Part shown: positions 52,719 through 64,000 of the stretch, piece after piece
Numbering within the stretch: position 1 is the first letter of the stretch
Layout: every line of letters begins with the position of its first letter
DNA from: Macquaria australasica
Taxonomy: Eukaryota > Chordata > Actinopteri > Centrarchiformes > Percichthyidae
NCBI GenBank assembly: GCA_005408345.1
Contig: SEMN01000124.1
Span: 1 to 64,000 of the forward strand
DNA: 64,000 bases
Direction: 5' to 3'
Position numbers and translations under genes: made by a program
Notes under the pieces: model-generated
Database searches by the model: none
The model's input: the letters and a program-made list of their open reading frames with translations, nothing else
Told to the model about the DNA's origin: nothing

Positions 52719-54667
52719 TCACAGGACGCCCCACACTTCCTCGAAGGCAGAGCACATCTTGGCACAGGTCAGTGCCGCAGAGAGGGGGTAGTTACTGATG
52801 GACACAGTCTTCTCTGTGTAGTCCACATTCACCTATTGAAGACAAAGATCAGTAACGGATATTTGACGCTTAAAGCAGGAAACCAGCTTCCATCTAGAGC
52901 CATTTCTCACCGCTCCATGTGCAAATGCTCCAATCACCACTGCAGCCGGTCCCTCTGGCACCAAAGTCCGGGGACAGACGGCCTCTCCAGAAGAGAAGGA
53001 GGTGGCAATGCGGGGGCAGCCGGGAGGCAGGTGGTCAGACACTGGGTTTTTAATCATCTTCAGCAGCTTCTGAGGACCATCAGCGGCCCTGACACTCAAC
53101 TTGTGCAGCAGCTGAACTAAGATAGAAGAAGAGAAGAAAGAATGATTAGGAGATCACGGCTTTGCACTTCACCTACACAAAGATCGACTACACATATATG
53201 TAGTTTATCCAAAGGAAGCACTCAACGTTGGTAGCTTACCCATAAGGCCACAGAAGCGAGTAAAGGTTCGTGGGATGCGGGTTTGTGGGTTGATTTCTAT
53301 TAAGGCGTTTTTCTCTGTGTGGATGTAAACCTGCAACAGGCCTGCCCTGTTCAGTGGACTGTCCATCAACATGAGCAGACACTGGTAATAGGAAACAAGA
53401 TACTTAAGTTATTTTTAATTATACAGCCCTTTATCACAGGCACGTCTTAAAGAACTTTACGTTACAAAAACTGCTTACTTGACACAATACACAGACATAA
53501 AAGATACAGTATAATAAGCAGATGGTTTTTGAAGCTAAGTTCCAAGAAATGCTTGATGCAATTAGTTAAGAATTTTAAAATAACATCACCGCTACTACTA
53601 TTATTTTGCTAGTTTAACTTTTTATTCAGTGAAAAATGAGACCAAATACAAAAAAAAAAAAAACACTAACTAACTAAAAAAAAAACTAACCCACCAGCAC
53701 CATGAAAATTAAAATTCACTGCAGGTCTCAAGAACGACTTACAATTCAACATTTTTAGTAGACGCCGGAAAACGCTGGATTTCTGAGGATATCTATGTTT
53801 GAGAGTTAGAAAAAACTGCTGACGACATATCAGCCAATATGTGTTTTTAACACAAAAACGGAGGATGAACAAACACTTTTGATAATTAGCCCTCAAATTG
53901 TGTTAAATAAGCTTTTCAGTGCTCTCTGGTGGACAAACGCCGCACTGGTGACAGTTTCTATAATAGCTCGGCTGCTAAAATGTTCTTGTTCATTTTTGTC
54001 TGATATATATATATATATATATGACATATACGCCAAATTATATCTGTGATAAACTGAAATCGACCATGACGCTAAAATAAGTAAAACAATCAACCAGGCT
54101 CTACTTTTTTAGGTTTAATTTCTCAGATTACAGGAGGACGCTGATCAGGCCAGACCTCTGAATCTCAAAGTTCAGATTTATTTTCAGTGATTCAAATAAT
54201 GAAATGAAATGAAATGAAATGGCACTTCTCGACAGATAAGTGGAGAACTCAGTTGTACACACTACTCTGAAATGAGTGTTTACCTGGTGTGTGATGTCTG
54301 GTCTTATGTGTCCCGGATTCCTTCCACTTTTGACGATCATGTTTTTGTGTTGGTCACAGTTTAACAGCTCAAAAGTTTTTCCGACCTGGGAAACACAAAA
54401 CATGCACAAAGAACAACAAACAAAAACACACTGGTTGGCTGTGAATTCACTTATTGCGTTAGTTACCCCGATTTAAAGTCATGGTCACAACACACAAACA
54501 CGCCCCTGACGCTTCACCTTCACAGTTTCCAGCGATGCCCCCTCCAGAACAACAACCAGCCTCCTCTCCGCCATGCGGTCGTGCAGGCTGCGAAGGTGTT
54601 TGGCCGCTTTTGGCTCATATTCGTCCAAATGTTCAAGACCACGCTTCTTCCCGTCAGGAGCCGCCAT
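52719..54667 (-). CDS. emg1: EMG1/Nep1 18S rRNA pseudouridine N1-methyltransferase
   Basis: Minus-strand exons 54667-54518, 54385-54284, 53381-53240, 53116-52911 and 52832-52719 give 237 aa, close to the 244 of human EMG1. It is a SPOUT-class methyltransferase of the small-subunit processome that methylates a pseudouridine in 18S rRNA in the nucleolus. Diagnostic stretches are LNCDQHKNM, RPDITHQCLLMLMDSPLNRAG, INPQTRIPRTF and the C-terminal SISNYPLSAALTCAK, part of the trefoil knot and SAM site. The start is the ATG of MAAPDGKKRGLEHL. It is divergent with nop2, with only about 370 bp between. Confidence 0.96.
53590..54240. repeat. Simple repeats in emg1 intron 2
   Basis: Poly-A tracts at 53650-53690, (TA)n at 54002-54021 and (GAAAT)n at 54196-54220. 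Nothing else is recognised in this 900-bp intron. Confidence 0.8.
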
Positions 54668-55034
54668 GACGCCTTCGCAGCAGGCGGACAGTCGCGGAAT
54701 GTGCGCGTCGCGGCAAACCGCGCGCTCACGAGTGCGTGAGCCTGGTCAAGAGGCGCGTGCTTACTTTGCGCCTTTTAACGCAGCTAACCGCACAAGAGCT
54801 GCTGTAATAACGCAACGACGCTCCGACAATTAGCGATTTAGCATTTCAAAACGGGTTTCTCCTCCTCGGCGGGTTTTTTTGTGCGCGGTCACCACCGCCA
54901 CAGTCACTCCGTCACACGTGTGCGCCGGATGTTCTTCTGCAACGTGTTGGAGATAAATTCACGTGTGAACGTTTTCGTCTTACACCGCGCTGTCAGAAGT
55001 TGGGTCAAAAAACTAAAGGGAGCAGATTAATCGG
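54668..55034. promoter_or_regulatory. Bidirectional emg1/nop2 promoter with two E-boxes
   Basis: CpG-rich, TATA-less interval between the emg1 start and the nop2 non-coding first exon, which ends at a GTGAGT donor near 55035. CACGTG boxes lie at 54915-54920 and 54960-54965. Both gene products act in the nucleolus, and CACGTG is the MYC/USF site common in ribosome-biogenesis genes, so shared control is plausible. Confidence 0.65.
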
Positions 55035-55205
55035 TGAGTATGTGAAGAGTTGTTGCTGAGACTCGGTCATGCGGTGTTAATAACTTCGTCTTAAAACGCG
55101 ACATGCGGAGTTGGGTCAAGCGCTGGTCCGTGTGTTACTGTTCTGTCGCTGAACGCTTGTGATTTAACATGTAGGGTGGCTGTGTCTCCAGCAGTTTCAT
55201 TTTGA

Positions 55206-55209
55206 ATCC

Positions 55210-55243
<34 letters not shown>
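55206..55243. repeat. (TA)n microsatellite
   Basis: About 19 TA units in the first intron of nop2. Confidence 0.95.
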
Positions 55244-55247
<4 letters not shown>

Positions 55248-55978
55248 GTGGTCAGTAAGTAATGCGTGAGGCTTTTATACCTGACGTTGTGGAAGTGTTT
55301 GTCTTCCAAATGATTACATCTGGCTTCCACCAGGGCTCAATCATCAGTTTCCAGATTCCTATGAATGACTTACAGTGCTCAGGTTTTTGGGCATTTTCTC
55401 TTTCTGACAGTCTTTGATCACTTAGAGATATTTTCTCTGTCATGAGCTGACTTCTTACTCCCCTAATGACTGCTGAGAGTTGCAGTCTGTTACCAAAGAC
55501 CGATATCTTTGTGTTTATGGAATTATTATAGGGAAGCTCTTAAGTCCTCTCAAAACATGTTTAACCACTTAGTTAAGAAAAACAGTTGCAAGACAGTTTG
55601 TATGTTTTCTACAACAGGTGTCTAATTACAGCTATTAAGATTTAAGTCAGGTCCGACAAATTAAGTCAAACATTTCCCAGTTTATCTAAACATGTGCCTC
55701 ACAGGGATGTTGTGGAATTTACTTAAGTTCAGTATGACGTGCTGTAACTCGCTGTATGCAAGAATGTGTACGTATATGTTAACATTTTATGGTTCACCCG
55801 AACTTCCCTGATGTGAAGTTCTGCAGTTGTCTATTCTGGGCAAATGAGTCCCATTACAACACAACATGGTCTAAAGACAACACCAACCTGTTCATAAACA
55901 CTCACATTTTGCACAGGTTTTGAACAGATGAAACATTATTTTCCCCTGTTTTTCAGGGTGTTTGTGTAGCTCGGAGTC

Positions 55979-58900
55979 ATGGGTCGGAAGTTGGATCCCA
56001 CCAACAAGGTGAAGAGAGGGCCGGGGAAAAAGGCCAGGAAGCAGAAAGGAGCAGAGACGGAGTTGGCCAAGTTTATAAATGATGGTGATTATTGTGCCCT
56101 TTTTATATCAGCTATTTATAAAGACACACACTCACTCTGGAAATCTATACCGTAAAGTTTAACAACAACCACTTTATCTTGCTGACTGCATCGTTATGGC
56201 TTGGTGGTCAAAGCGTTTCTTTTCTGTTTGCAGAGGAAACGGAACCGAAACGCCTGTCAAGTAGATCCAGGAAAAGGTAAGAGTTTAACTCATTGCATAA
56301 CATGAAATAACATTACTCTGTTTACAGGTTGCTCATTCATATTGTCATTTTACAGAGCTGCAAAAAGAGTCCAGAATTTGAAAAAGCCTAAAGATGCTGC
56401 TGAGGAACAGCTCAAGAAAGGTAACCGCATCAGTGTCGGATGTTTTTTGTATACACAAGTGCAGATAATTACTACCCAGCACCTGCAAACAACTATTTGT
56501 AAAATAGTTCCCTTTTTAAAGGAACAACTAATTATATAAAGAAAAAAATAAAATGTTGAATGTGTGTGTGACTTTAAATTTTGTGTCTTTGAACTGTTGT
56601 TGCTACAGTAGTTATTTTTAATCACAGAATATATACATGCTATTTACTGTCTGTTTCTTTTTCTCTAAAGGATTCACTGATGAGAACAGTAAATGGTTGA
56701 CACCTGCAAAAAGGAAGCGCAAAATTGATGAACCCGAAAGTGAGGATGACAGTGACGAGCACTGGGAGGAAGAGGAAGATGAGGATGAGGAGCAGCAGCA
56801 GCAGCAGCAGCAGAAGAAGGGAGGAAAAGACCAAGGAAAGAAGACTGCTAAATTAGGAGAGAGAAAAGTGGAGGAGGATGACGAGGACAATGATGACGAT
56901 GATGATGATGAGGAAATGGTTGATGACTATGGTACACTTGATGACGGCAGTGGTGAGGAAGCAGCTGAAGAAGAAAGTGATGGAGAGGAAGTATGTGAAA
57001 TGGTTCTGCTATAACTTTTTGCCAACCAACACTTTGTGTTTTCTGTATTTAAGACTGGAAATTTTACTTAAATTGTGATTCATATTTGCACATACAAACA
57101 TCAGGGAGTGTATCTTTCACGGTTTACGGGTGGTTAATGTGTTAAATATATAGTTATTATAATTTAGTGACCACTTTCCTTGTTTTTTGTTCCACATTTA
57201 GCTTCTTCCCATCGAACGTGCAGCCAAGAAAGCGAAAAAGGTAAAGGAAACCATGGCTCTAGGGAGTGATGAGGATGACGATGATGAGGATGACGAAGAT
57301 GATGAAGAGGAAAAGAAATCAGATTCTGACATGGATGAGGAAGACGCAGTACAAACCAACATAGATGAAATGGATCAGTTTAGGCTACCTGGGGCAGAGG
57401 AAAGTGCGAAGGAAGGTGAGTGACAGTTTTTTTTTTTTTTCCCCAATAAGATTCCTCTCTTAAAGCAGCAAATGTAATTATTTTGTCTAAATCCTTTTCT
57501 TATCTGCATTTTTAGGTGTTCTGCCTCTAGACCTGAAGACAATCCATCAAAGAATAAAGGACAACATTGATGTTCTTTGTAATTTCTCAACAAAAAGGGA
57601 GGAGGGGAAAGAGAGAGCAGAGTACATCTCTCTTCTGAAGAAGGATCTCTGCACCTATTACAGCTACAACATCTTCCTCATTGAGAAATTAATGGACCTC
57701 TTCCCTCTTTCAGAGGTAGGTGATTTGTTTTTTGCCTGTAGTACTGATTAATGTGCACAATTATAATAGCTGGAACATGCGGCTATTGTCAAGACGTGAT
57801 TGAGATTGTGTGTTGAGTTAAATGACTAAAATGTTTTGACTGTGTGAATTTTTTAAATTAATTTGTTATTTTCTTTCTTTTACAGCTGGTTGATTTCCTT
57901 GAGGCCAATGAAATTCAGAGACCTGTAACCATTCGGACCAACACACTGAAAACAAGGAGGCGGGACCTTGCACAGGTAACTGCTCCGGGTGGGAGTGATG
58001 GATTAAATGGCCAATTACAATATTTCCAAATGTCAAAATACATAATATGCTTAATAGTATTTCTTGTAAGTCAACTCACTAAAAAGCACAAATGAAGTAG
58101 TAAAATAAAGGCAGAACAAAAACTACACTCGGAGTAGCATTTTCAGAAAAAAAAAGTGGCAGGGCATGTGGATCGGATATATGAAGAACTGTCATACAAC
58201 GGGTGATTTGATGTAGGAATGTAAATGGAATCAATAGAAGAATTTCCAGATTAAAATATACACGTTTGTAGTTATATAAGTTTTAATTATGTCATTAACG
58301 CCACCGAACACCAAGAGAACCTCCTCATTAAATGACTTGACTGGTATTGTACTCTGAACTCAGTGATCTGTGTTTTTCCTTGTTTAGGCCTTGATCAACA
58401 GAGGAGTGAACCTGGATCCACTGGGGAAATGGTCTAAAGTAGGTTTGGTGATTTATGACTCCTCCGTACCTGTAGGTAAGTTTGGTTACTTGAGCTATTA
58501 AAGATCTTTACTGTATAATATCTGAGGCTGACTGTAGCCACACGAGCTTTAACTGTTATTCTTTCCATATTTTAAAACAGGTGCAACCCCAGAGTATCTG
58601 TCTGGTCAGTACATGCTGCAAGGAGCCTCCAGTTTTCTGCCAGTCATGGCGCTCTCTCCACAGGAGGGAGAGTTAGTGTTGGACATGAGCTCAGCTCCAG
58701 GAGGCAAGACCACCTATATTGGTAAGATGTGCTGCAGTTAATTGACAATTAAAGTCATTTTATGAGTTGTTTCAAACTGTCTAATGCAGACTAGTGTTGC
58801 AACTAATGATTATTTTTATTATCGATTAATCTGCTGATCATTTTCTCATAATTTACCAGAGCCCAACATTTAAATCCCTTGTTTTATCCAGCCAACAGTC

Positions 58901-60762
58901 CAAAACCCAAACATAATCAGTTTACAATCGCATATGACAAAGAAAAGCATCAAATTATTACATTTGAGAATCTGGAAGCAGTGAATGTTTGGCCTTTTCG
59001 CTTGAAACAATGAATTGAATAACAAAAATAGTTGCTGATTCATTTTGTGTGGCTCGACTAATTGATTTATCAACTCCTTGTTTCAGCTGTAATGTAGACT
59101 AATGCGAATGAAGGCAAATGCATACTTTTCTCACGTGCAAATCAAATCTAATTAACGATATATGTGAACTTTCCACTCTTAGCTCAGCTGATGAGAAACA
59201 CAGGCGTGATCGTGGCTAATGACGCCAATGCCGATAGATTGAAGAGTGTGGTGGGCAACCTCCACCGTCTGGGGGTCACCAACACTGTTGTCTGCAACTA
59301 CGATGGACGGCAGTTCCCGAAGGTAACGTTCATACATCAGTAGAAGAACATTATCTCTTTATCTCTCTTTACTCTAGACTTTTATATAGTGTACTGACTG
59401 CTGAAAATGTTGCCTACAGGTAATGGGAGGGTTTGATAGAGTGCTGCTTGACGCTCCATGCTCAGGCACAGGAGTCATTGCTAAAGATCCCGCTGTGAAG
59501 ACCAGTAAGGTAAAACACCATTCACTGTTTATGTATACACCCATATAGATACATACTTTAAGTTTTAAATAGTGTTTAATACTTGTTTTTCTTCCACTCT
59601 TCCTATTTTGTGACAGGACGAGGCAGACATCCATCGCTCTGCTCACTTGCAGAAAGAACTGATTCTATCTGCCATCGACTCTGTCAATGCCGAGTCCCCT
59701 ACAGGAGGATATCTGGTCTACTGCACATGTTCAATAATGGTATGTGTGATGTATATGCATCTAATTCAAAATGAGTTTTGTTTCACTTCTTCTACATTCA
59801 TTCACATACACATTCATTCTTAGGGTTACATGTTATTTCTGAGTAGGGTCTTAAGTATTAAGCACAGAAGCTTGTGTATTGATCAAAATGTATTCCACCA
59901 GGTGGAGGAGAATGAATGGGTGGTGGACTACGCTTTAAAGAAAAGGAACGTCAAATTAGTTCCCACAGGACATGACTTTGGCAAGGAAGGCTTCACCAGG
60001 TAAATAAGATAACCAATGTTTCACTAAGTGGTTTAGTTATTGAAGGGTAAGCCCCCTGATCTTCAACCCTAAATTTATTTTTCCATTCTTTTAGGTTCAG
60101 AGAACGTAGATTTCATCCTTCTCTGCGACTGTCTCGCCGATTTTACCCTCATTCCCACAACATGGATGGGTTTTTTGTGGCCAAGCTGAAGAAATTCTCC
60201 AATGTAATTCCAACTGCACCAGCGGGAAAAGGTAACACTTTCTCTTCTGAGCACATGCCTGTCAGCTTTCATCATGATAGTTTCCCTGTTTAACATGAAC
60301 TCATCCTCTGTGTCCAATATTTATGTAGAAGAAGAAAACGCAGATGCTCCTGAGGCAACTGTTGTTACAGACTCTACTGAAGAGAAACCATCCAAAAGTG
60401 ACAAGACAAAGAAGATTGTCCACAACAAGGCAGGCGGCTTAAAGAAAAAAACCCAAGCCAATGGAACAGCAGCCAAGAAAGCAGCAAAGGTCAAGCCTAA
60501 AGGCAAAAAGGACTTACCCACTGGACCAAAAAAGGCAAAGGTCGCTAAGATGGACGGAGAGACTGTCAAAGGGGAAAAGGCCAAGAAGCCCACAGTGAAG
60601 ACAGCTGATGAAACTAAAGCATCAAAGGCTGACAAAAAAGAAGGGAGCAGATTTGAGAAAAAGCAGGGCAAAAAGAGAACATCCATGGGGGCAAAGAACA
60701 GAATTGGAAAGAATAAATTCAGAAAGTTGAAGCACATGTTGGAAAAACAAGAGGGAGAGTGA
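55979..60762 (+). CDS. nop2: NOP2 rRNA cytosine-C5 methyltransferase
   Basis: Fifteen coding exons: 55979-56084, 56234-56276, 56356-56420, 56671-56990, 57202-57415, 57516-57715, 57886-57975, 58388-58475, 58581-58721, 59183-59322, 59420-59509, 59617-59739, 59902-59999, 60095-60231, 60329-60762; 762 aa, all phases compatible. The 5' UTR is split (acceptor at 55956). NOP2 methylates one cytosine of large-subunit rRNA in the nucleolus. The basic start and long Asp/Glu tracts (with seven Gln from 56792) precede the catalytic half: SAM loop DMSSAPGGKTTYI, PCSGTG with one catalytic Cys, and YCTCSI with the other. The Lys-rich last exon (KKGSRFEKKQGKKRT) is a nucleolar-targeting type tail. Confidence 0.97.
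58740..59182. other. nop2 intron 9
   Basis: Contains AACTAATGATTATTTTTATTATCGATTAATCTGCTGAT, a palindromic AT-rich stretch that resembles an old MITE. No gene. Confidence 0.35.
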
Positions 60763-61760
60763 CGGTGTGTACAGTGTGATAAAGTGTACTAGATTATGTA
60801 AGAGCTTTGTAGAGCTTCCTTACGGACCCGTTCACCTCCCTTCAGCTAACGAGTATTCAGATTGGTTCGCTCTGTTTTCATTCCAGAGCTGTGATACTGT
60901 ATGTGTCAGTCAGATATTATTGTACTGCCCGTGTACAAATGAACTGTACTGGTCAACGATGCTCTCACTTAAGTTGGGTCCTCCCTTTTTTTTATTTGTA
61001 TTACAGAATATTCAACATGTTTGTCTGTTGATTTAATTTCAGGGTGAGACGGCTTCCATAAATCTGTGAAAAATAATAAATCTTAAGATGTTTTTCTCAT
61101 CACTTGTTTGATTCATCATTCATCAATGGGAGGTTTTACTTGTCTTTTAGGTACACCCGGATCATCTGGTTATTTGATTGGTAACTTTACCCTAAAAGCC
61201 AGCTATGGAAAACACTTTTAGCATGTAATGGCTTTTGTTAGACATCTCTAACCACATTTTAGACATCTCAAAATGTATTTTGACTTGTCAGTTTAGTTCT
61301 GATTAGTCATAATTCCAGTTTCAGATATCTACAATTGAAATCTGACTAGTAATAACTCGTTTTTAAACATCCAAATTACTGTCTTTAATTAGGTATTAGG
61401 TATCTTGAATTTGACTAGTGACTAGTCAGAATGTAAATGGAAAAATTCAAAATTTCAAGTCAATTGTAGTCATCTTTTATCCTATTTTCCATACAATTAC
61501 AAAGTTCATTATTATTGTTCAGAACGTCTTAATTATTAATAATGAGATATATGTTGACTGGACAGAAATACAGTGCAGATATGTTAAAAGGGCTTGTCAT
61601 ATACCACCTATTATTGATTACATGAGTTTTTACTGGAAAAGTAACCGGTTTGGATGGGACTTTGTGCTGGAAACTATTCCACTGGTGTTGTCAGGTGTGG
61701 AAACAACCAATCAGATCGGTCTATTTCGGACCGGAAGCTGTGTTGTTTACATTTTCTAAG
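60763..61760. other. nop2 3' UTR and ing4 upstream region
   Basis: AATAAATC at about 61075 is a likely nop2 poly-A signal. 61250-61440 holds repeated GACTAGT(C/G)A and AGACATCT motifs, probably a decayed MITE. CCAATCAG lies at about 61707 and CCGGAAG (ETS site) at 61732 just before ing4. Confidence 0.5.
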
Positions 61761-61770
61761 ATGGCGGCGG
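61751..61770 (+). promoter_or_regulatory. YY1-like site overlapping the ing4 start
   Basis: AAGATGGCGGC at 61758-61768 matches the canonical YY1 element and includes the start codon, a common layout in TATA-less vertebrate promoters. Confidence 0.5.
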
Positions 61771-64000
61771 GGATGTATTTGGAGCATTATTTGGACAGTA
61801 AGCTGTTTATTATGCGTTTAGCAAACTGGAAAATATTCCAACCCACTTATAGCCCATTTCATACTTTGTCTTTCGTTGTGTAATGTAGCCCCTGGCTAAT
61901 CCGCGTGCGGAACAGACTGCTTTAAAGCCGTTTCCCAGCGGCCAGCGGGATTAGGCTCAGGCTATTTGCTGGGATATCGCAGCGCACCGTAGCGAAGAAA
62001 GGTTGCCGTTTGAGTTTGTACAGCACACATACTGCGTTAGCCGTGCTGGCCTACTTTAAATTCATTTAACAAGCAAGCAAGTAAACGTTGCCCTTGGCGG
62101 TTTACTGCGATGCTAATGAATGCTGGTTCAAGCGCTGTCGTTAATGGCAGACGATTAAGCTAGCTGCCCCGCTTCGCATCAGCGTTACGGTTTCATGTTC
62201 TCACTGAAAGCGTTATTAAACTGTGTGTTGTCTCCCCCTCCACCTCGCCAGGTATAGAAAACCTGCCCTTCGAGTTGCAGAGAAACTTCAATTTAATGAG
62301 GGACCTAGATCAACGCACAGAGGGTGAGAACGATGAACTGCAGCTGGTGTGGATTTTAACCCTGAATTGCTGTGAAAACGCATGTAGTAAAAGAGAGCCG
62401 TTAAATCACACTGTGCCACTTACATCTCATCTTTAAACTGTATGATCTGTGCAGTGGGTCGGGACCTCCTAGGGAAGTCTAAGGGGTCACCAGATGATTA
62501 AAGGAAAAAACAAGTGATATACAAAATGATGTATAGACTTTTTTCTCTCTTTAATATTTGTACTTTTTTATACTTATCCTTTTTTTGTGAAATACTGGAT
62601 ACTTTGACTTCTTCAGGCCGTTCTTTGATTGAACTGCTTGCAATAATAATCTGTGATGAGTAGTAGACTTAACTTAATTTTAAGGGGTCACAAGCCAAAA
62701 AGTCTGGAAACCACTGATCTACAGTAGAGTACTAGTACATCATACTCCCCACCAGTTTGTAAAGGTTTCTAAAGAACAGCAGTGTGGTAATAATTGACTT
62801 TTGTCAATTTAGCGTGATAAGTTGTGAGGGGTGTTTAAATTCACAAAATATACTAGCCAGTATCCCAGCTATTTACTGTTTTGCTCAACATGAGCTGTTT
62901 ATAAGCCTAAATAAAATGTACATACATGTATGTTAAAGAAGAAAACAGAAGCCTAATATTTAAGTATATTGTCACTGGAAATATTTTGTGTATATTTCAG
63001 AAGTATTAATTGTACACAGTGAAGTTTTATCACATTGGTAACATTGACTTAACAGGTACAGTGTTGTTTTAGAAGTCTTACTCCATGTCTCTCTTTTAGA
63101 TCTAAAAGGACAGATAGACTCTCTGGCTAAAGAGTACACAGCCAACGCCAGGACTCTTTCCTCTGAGCAAAAGTTGTCCATACTGAGGCAGATTCAGCAG
63201 TCTTACAGTAAATGCAAGGAGTTTGGAGACGATAAGGTGCAACTGGCCATGCAGACCTATGAGATGGTTAGTATCTTAGAAATAAACATAATGTTTTGCA
63301 TACATCTGTAGGTAATATGAGTGGGAAAACTTGTACAATCGATATATCTACTGTGCTGAATGTACATGAAATGTGCACCACAATCAGTCTGCTGAAGTTC
63401 TATTTTCTGCAGGTCGACAAACACATCAGGCGTCTTGACACAGACCTGGCTCGGTTTGAGGCTGACCTGAAGGAAAAGCAGATTGAGAGCACGGATTATG
63501 ATTCCACCTCCAGTAAGGGGAAGAAAGGTGTGTGTCCATTGTATTTGCTTAATATATTTTTATCTTTTGCACCGAGGACTGTCAGGGCAACCAAAACTAA
63601 ACTAAGTGGAATAATAAAGTGATTGTGTAATTCCAGCTGAGTCCAGACAGAAGGAAAAGAAGACAGCTAAAACAAGGTCTAAAGTGAAGAGTTCAGATGA
63701 AGATGGCAGTCCCAAGAGTGCACAGAAGAAAGTCAAACTCCTTCAGCCGTACGTTGTGCATCTACTTTCCAGCTTGGCCAAGTGTTTACTCTTCATGTTC
63801 GAAGCCAAACATTTTTAGTTAGGTTTATGATCATACTCCCATTCTTACTTGCAATACTTTCCCCCATCATCAGAGGAGAATTCAACAGCCCTACCACCAA
63901 CTTTGGGAATGTGCACCCATCTGATGTGTTGGACATGCCAGTGGACCCCAACGAACCCACCTACTGTCTGTGCCATCAGGTGTCTTACGGCGAGATGATC
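61761..64000 (+). CDS. ing4: Inhibitor of growth protein 4 (5' part, cut by window end)
   Basis: Exons 61761-61797, 62252-62323, 63100-63266, 63413-63527, 63637-63748 and 63874-64000 (edge) keep frame. The N-terminal coiled coil (MAAGMYLEHYLDS, ENLPFELQRNFNLMRDLDQRTED, LSILRQIQQSY) mediates dimerisation. The Lys/Ser-rich middle (KKTAKTRSKVKSSDEDG) is the nuclear localisation region. The PHD finger begins at EPTYCLCHQVSYGEM with its first zinc cysteines. ING4 reads H3K4me3 and brings the HBO1 acetyltransferase complex. ING5 is the nearest alternative, but the start and middle fit ING4 better. Confidence 0.93.

Noticed and set aside
56618..56890. Serine-rich minus frame.
   Set aside because: Antisense of the acidic nop2 exon 4.

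Overview
The window is nuclear DNA from a ray-finned fish, most likely a percomorph teleost. The genes carry many short introns. The dispersed repeats are of typical fish kinds: an L2/CR1-group LINE with an esterase-type ORF1, a DIRS element, Harbinger and hAT DNA transposons, and the remains of a Polinton/adintovirus. The protein-coding genes match vertebrate zyx, kel, emg1, nop2 and ing4.

Layout. Bases 1-17,150 are transposon graveyard: L2-type LINE pieces, a DIRS reverse transcriptase fragment, a solo LTR, a Harbinger MITE with TTA target duplication, and two hAT transposase remnants. Bases 18,430-22,004 hold a broken endogenous Polinton/adintovirus: a capsid fragment (+), a protease fragment (-) with a perfect 39-bp inverted repeat, and a long B-family polymerase ORF (-) that stops just after palm motif A. 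Upstream of the polymerase on the same strand (22,037-23,954) I reconstruct a six-exon gene that no single open frame reveals. All ten of its splice sites are consensus, all five introns are phase 1, and it predicts 184 aa with no family I recognise. A degenerate tandem array (24,040-24,780) and a nearly complete L2 LINE (26,168 to about 31,090, minus strand) follow.

From 34.5 kb the window is ordinary gene-dense DNA: zyx (focal-adhesion LIM protein), kel (M13 metalloprotease family, with its zinc motif destroyed), an intron-containing H1-like linker histone, emg1 (-) head-to-head with nop2 (+), and the first exons of ing4 (+), cut by the window edge. emg1 and nop2 both serve nucleolar rRNA modification and share one short intergenic region with two CACGTG E-boxes. 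The histone and ing4 are chromatin proteins. zyx and kel have no functional link to these that the sequence shows.

The items most worth a second look are the all-phase-1 six-exon gene beside the viral polymerase, the long open exonuclease-only polymerase remnant, the capsid/protease palindrome, and the catalytically dead Kel.
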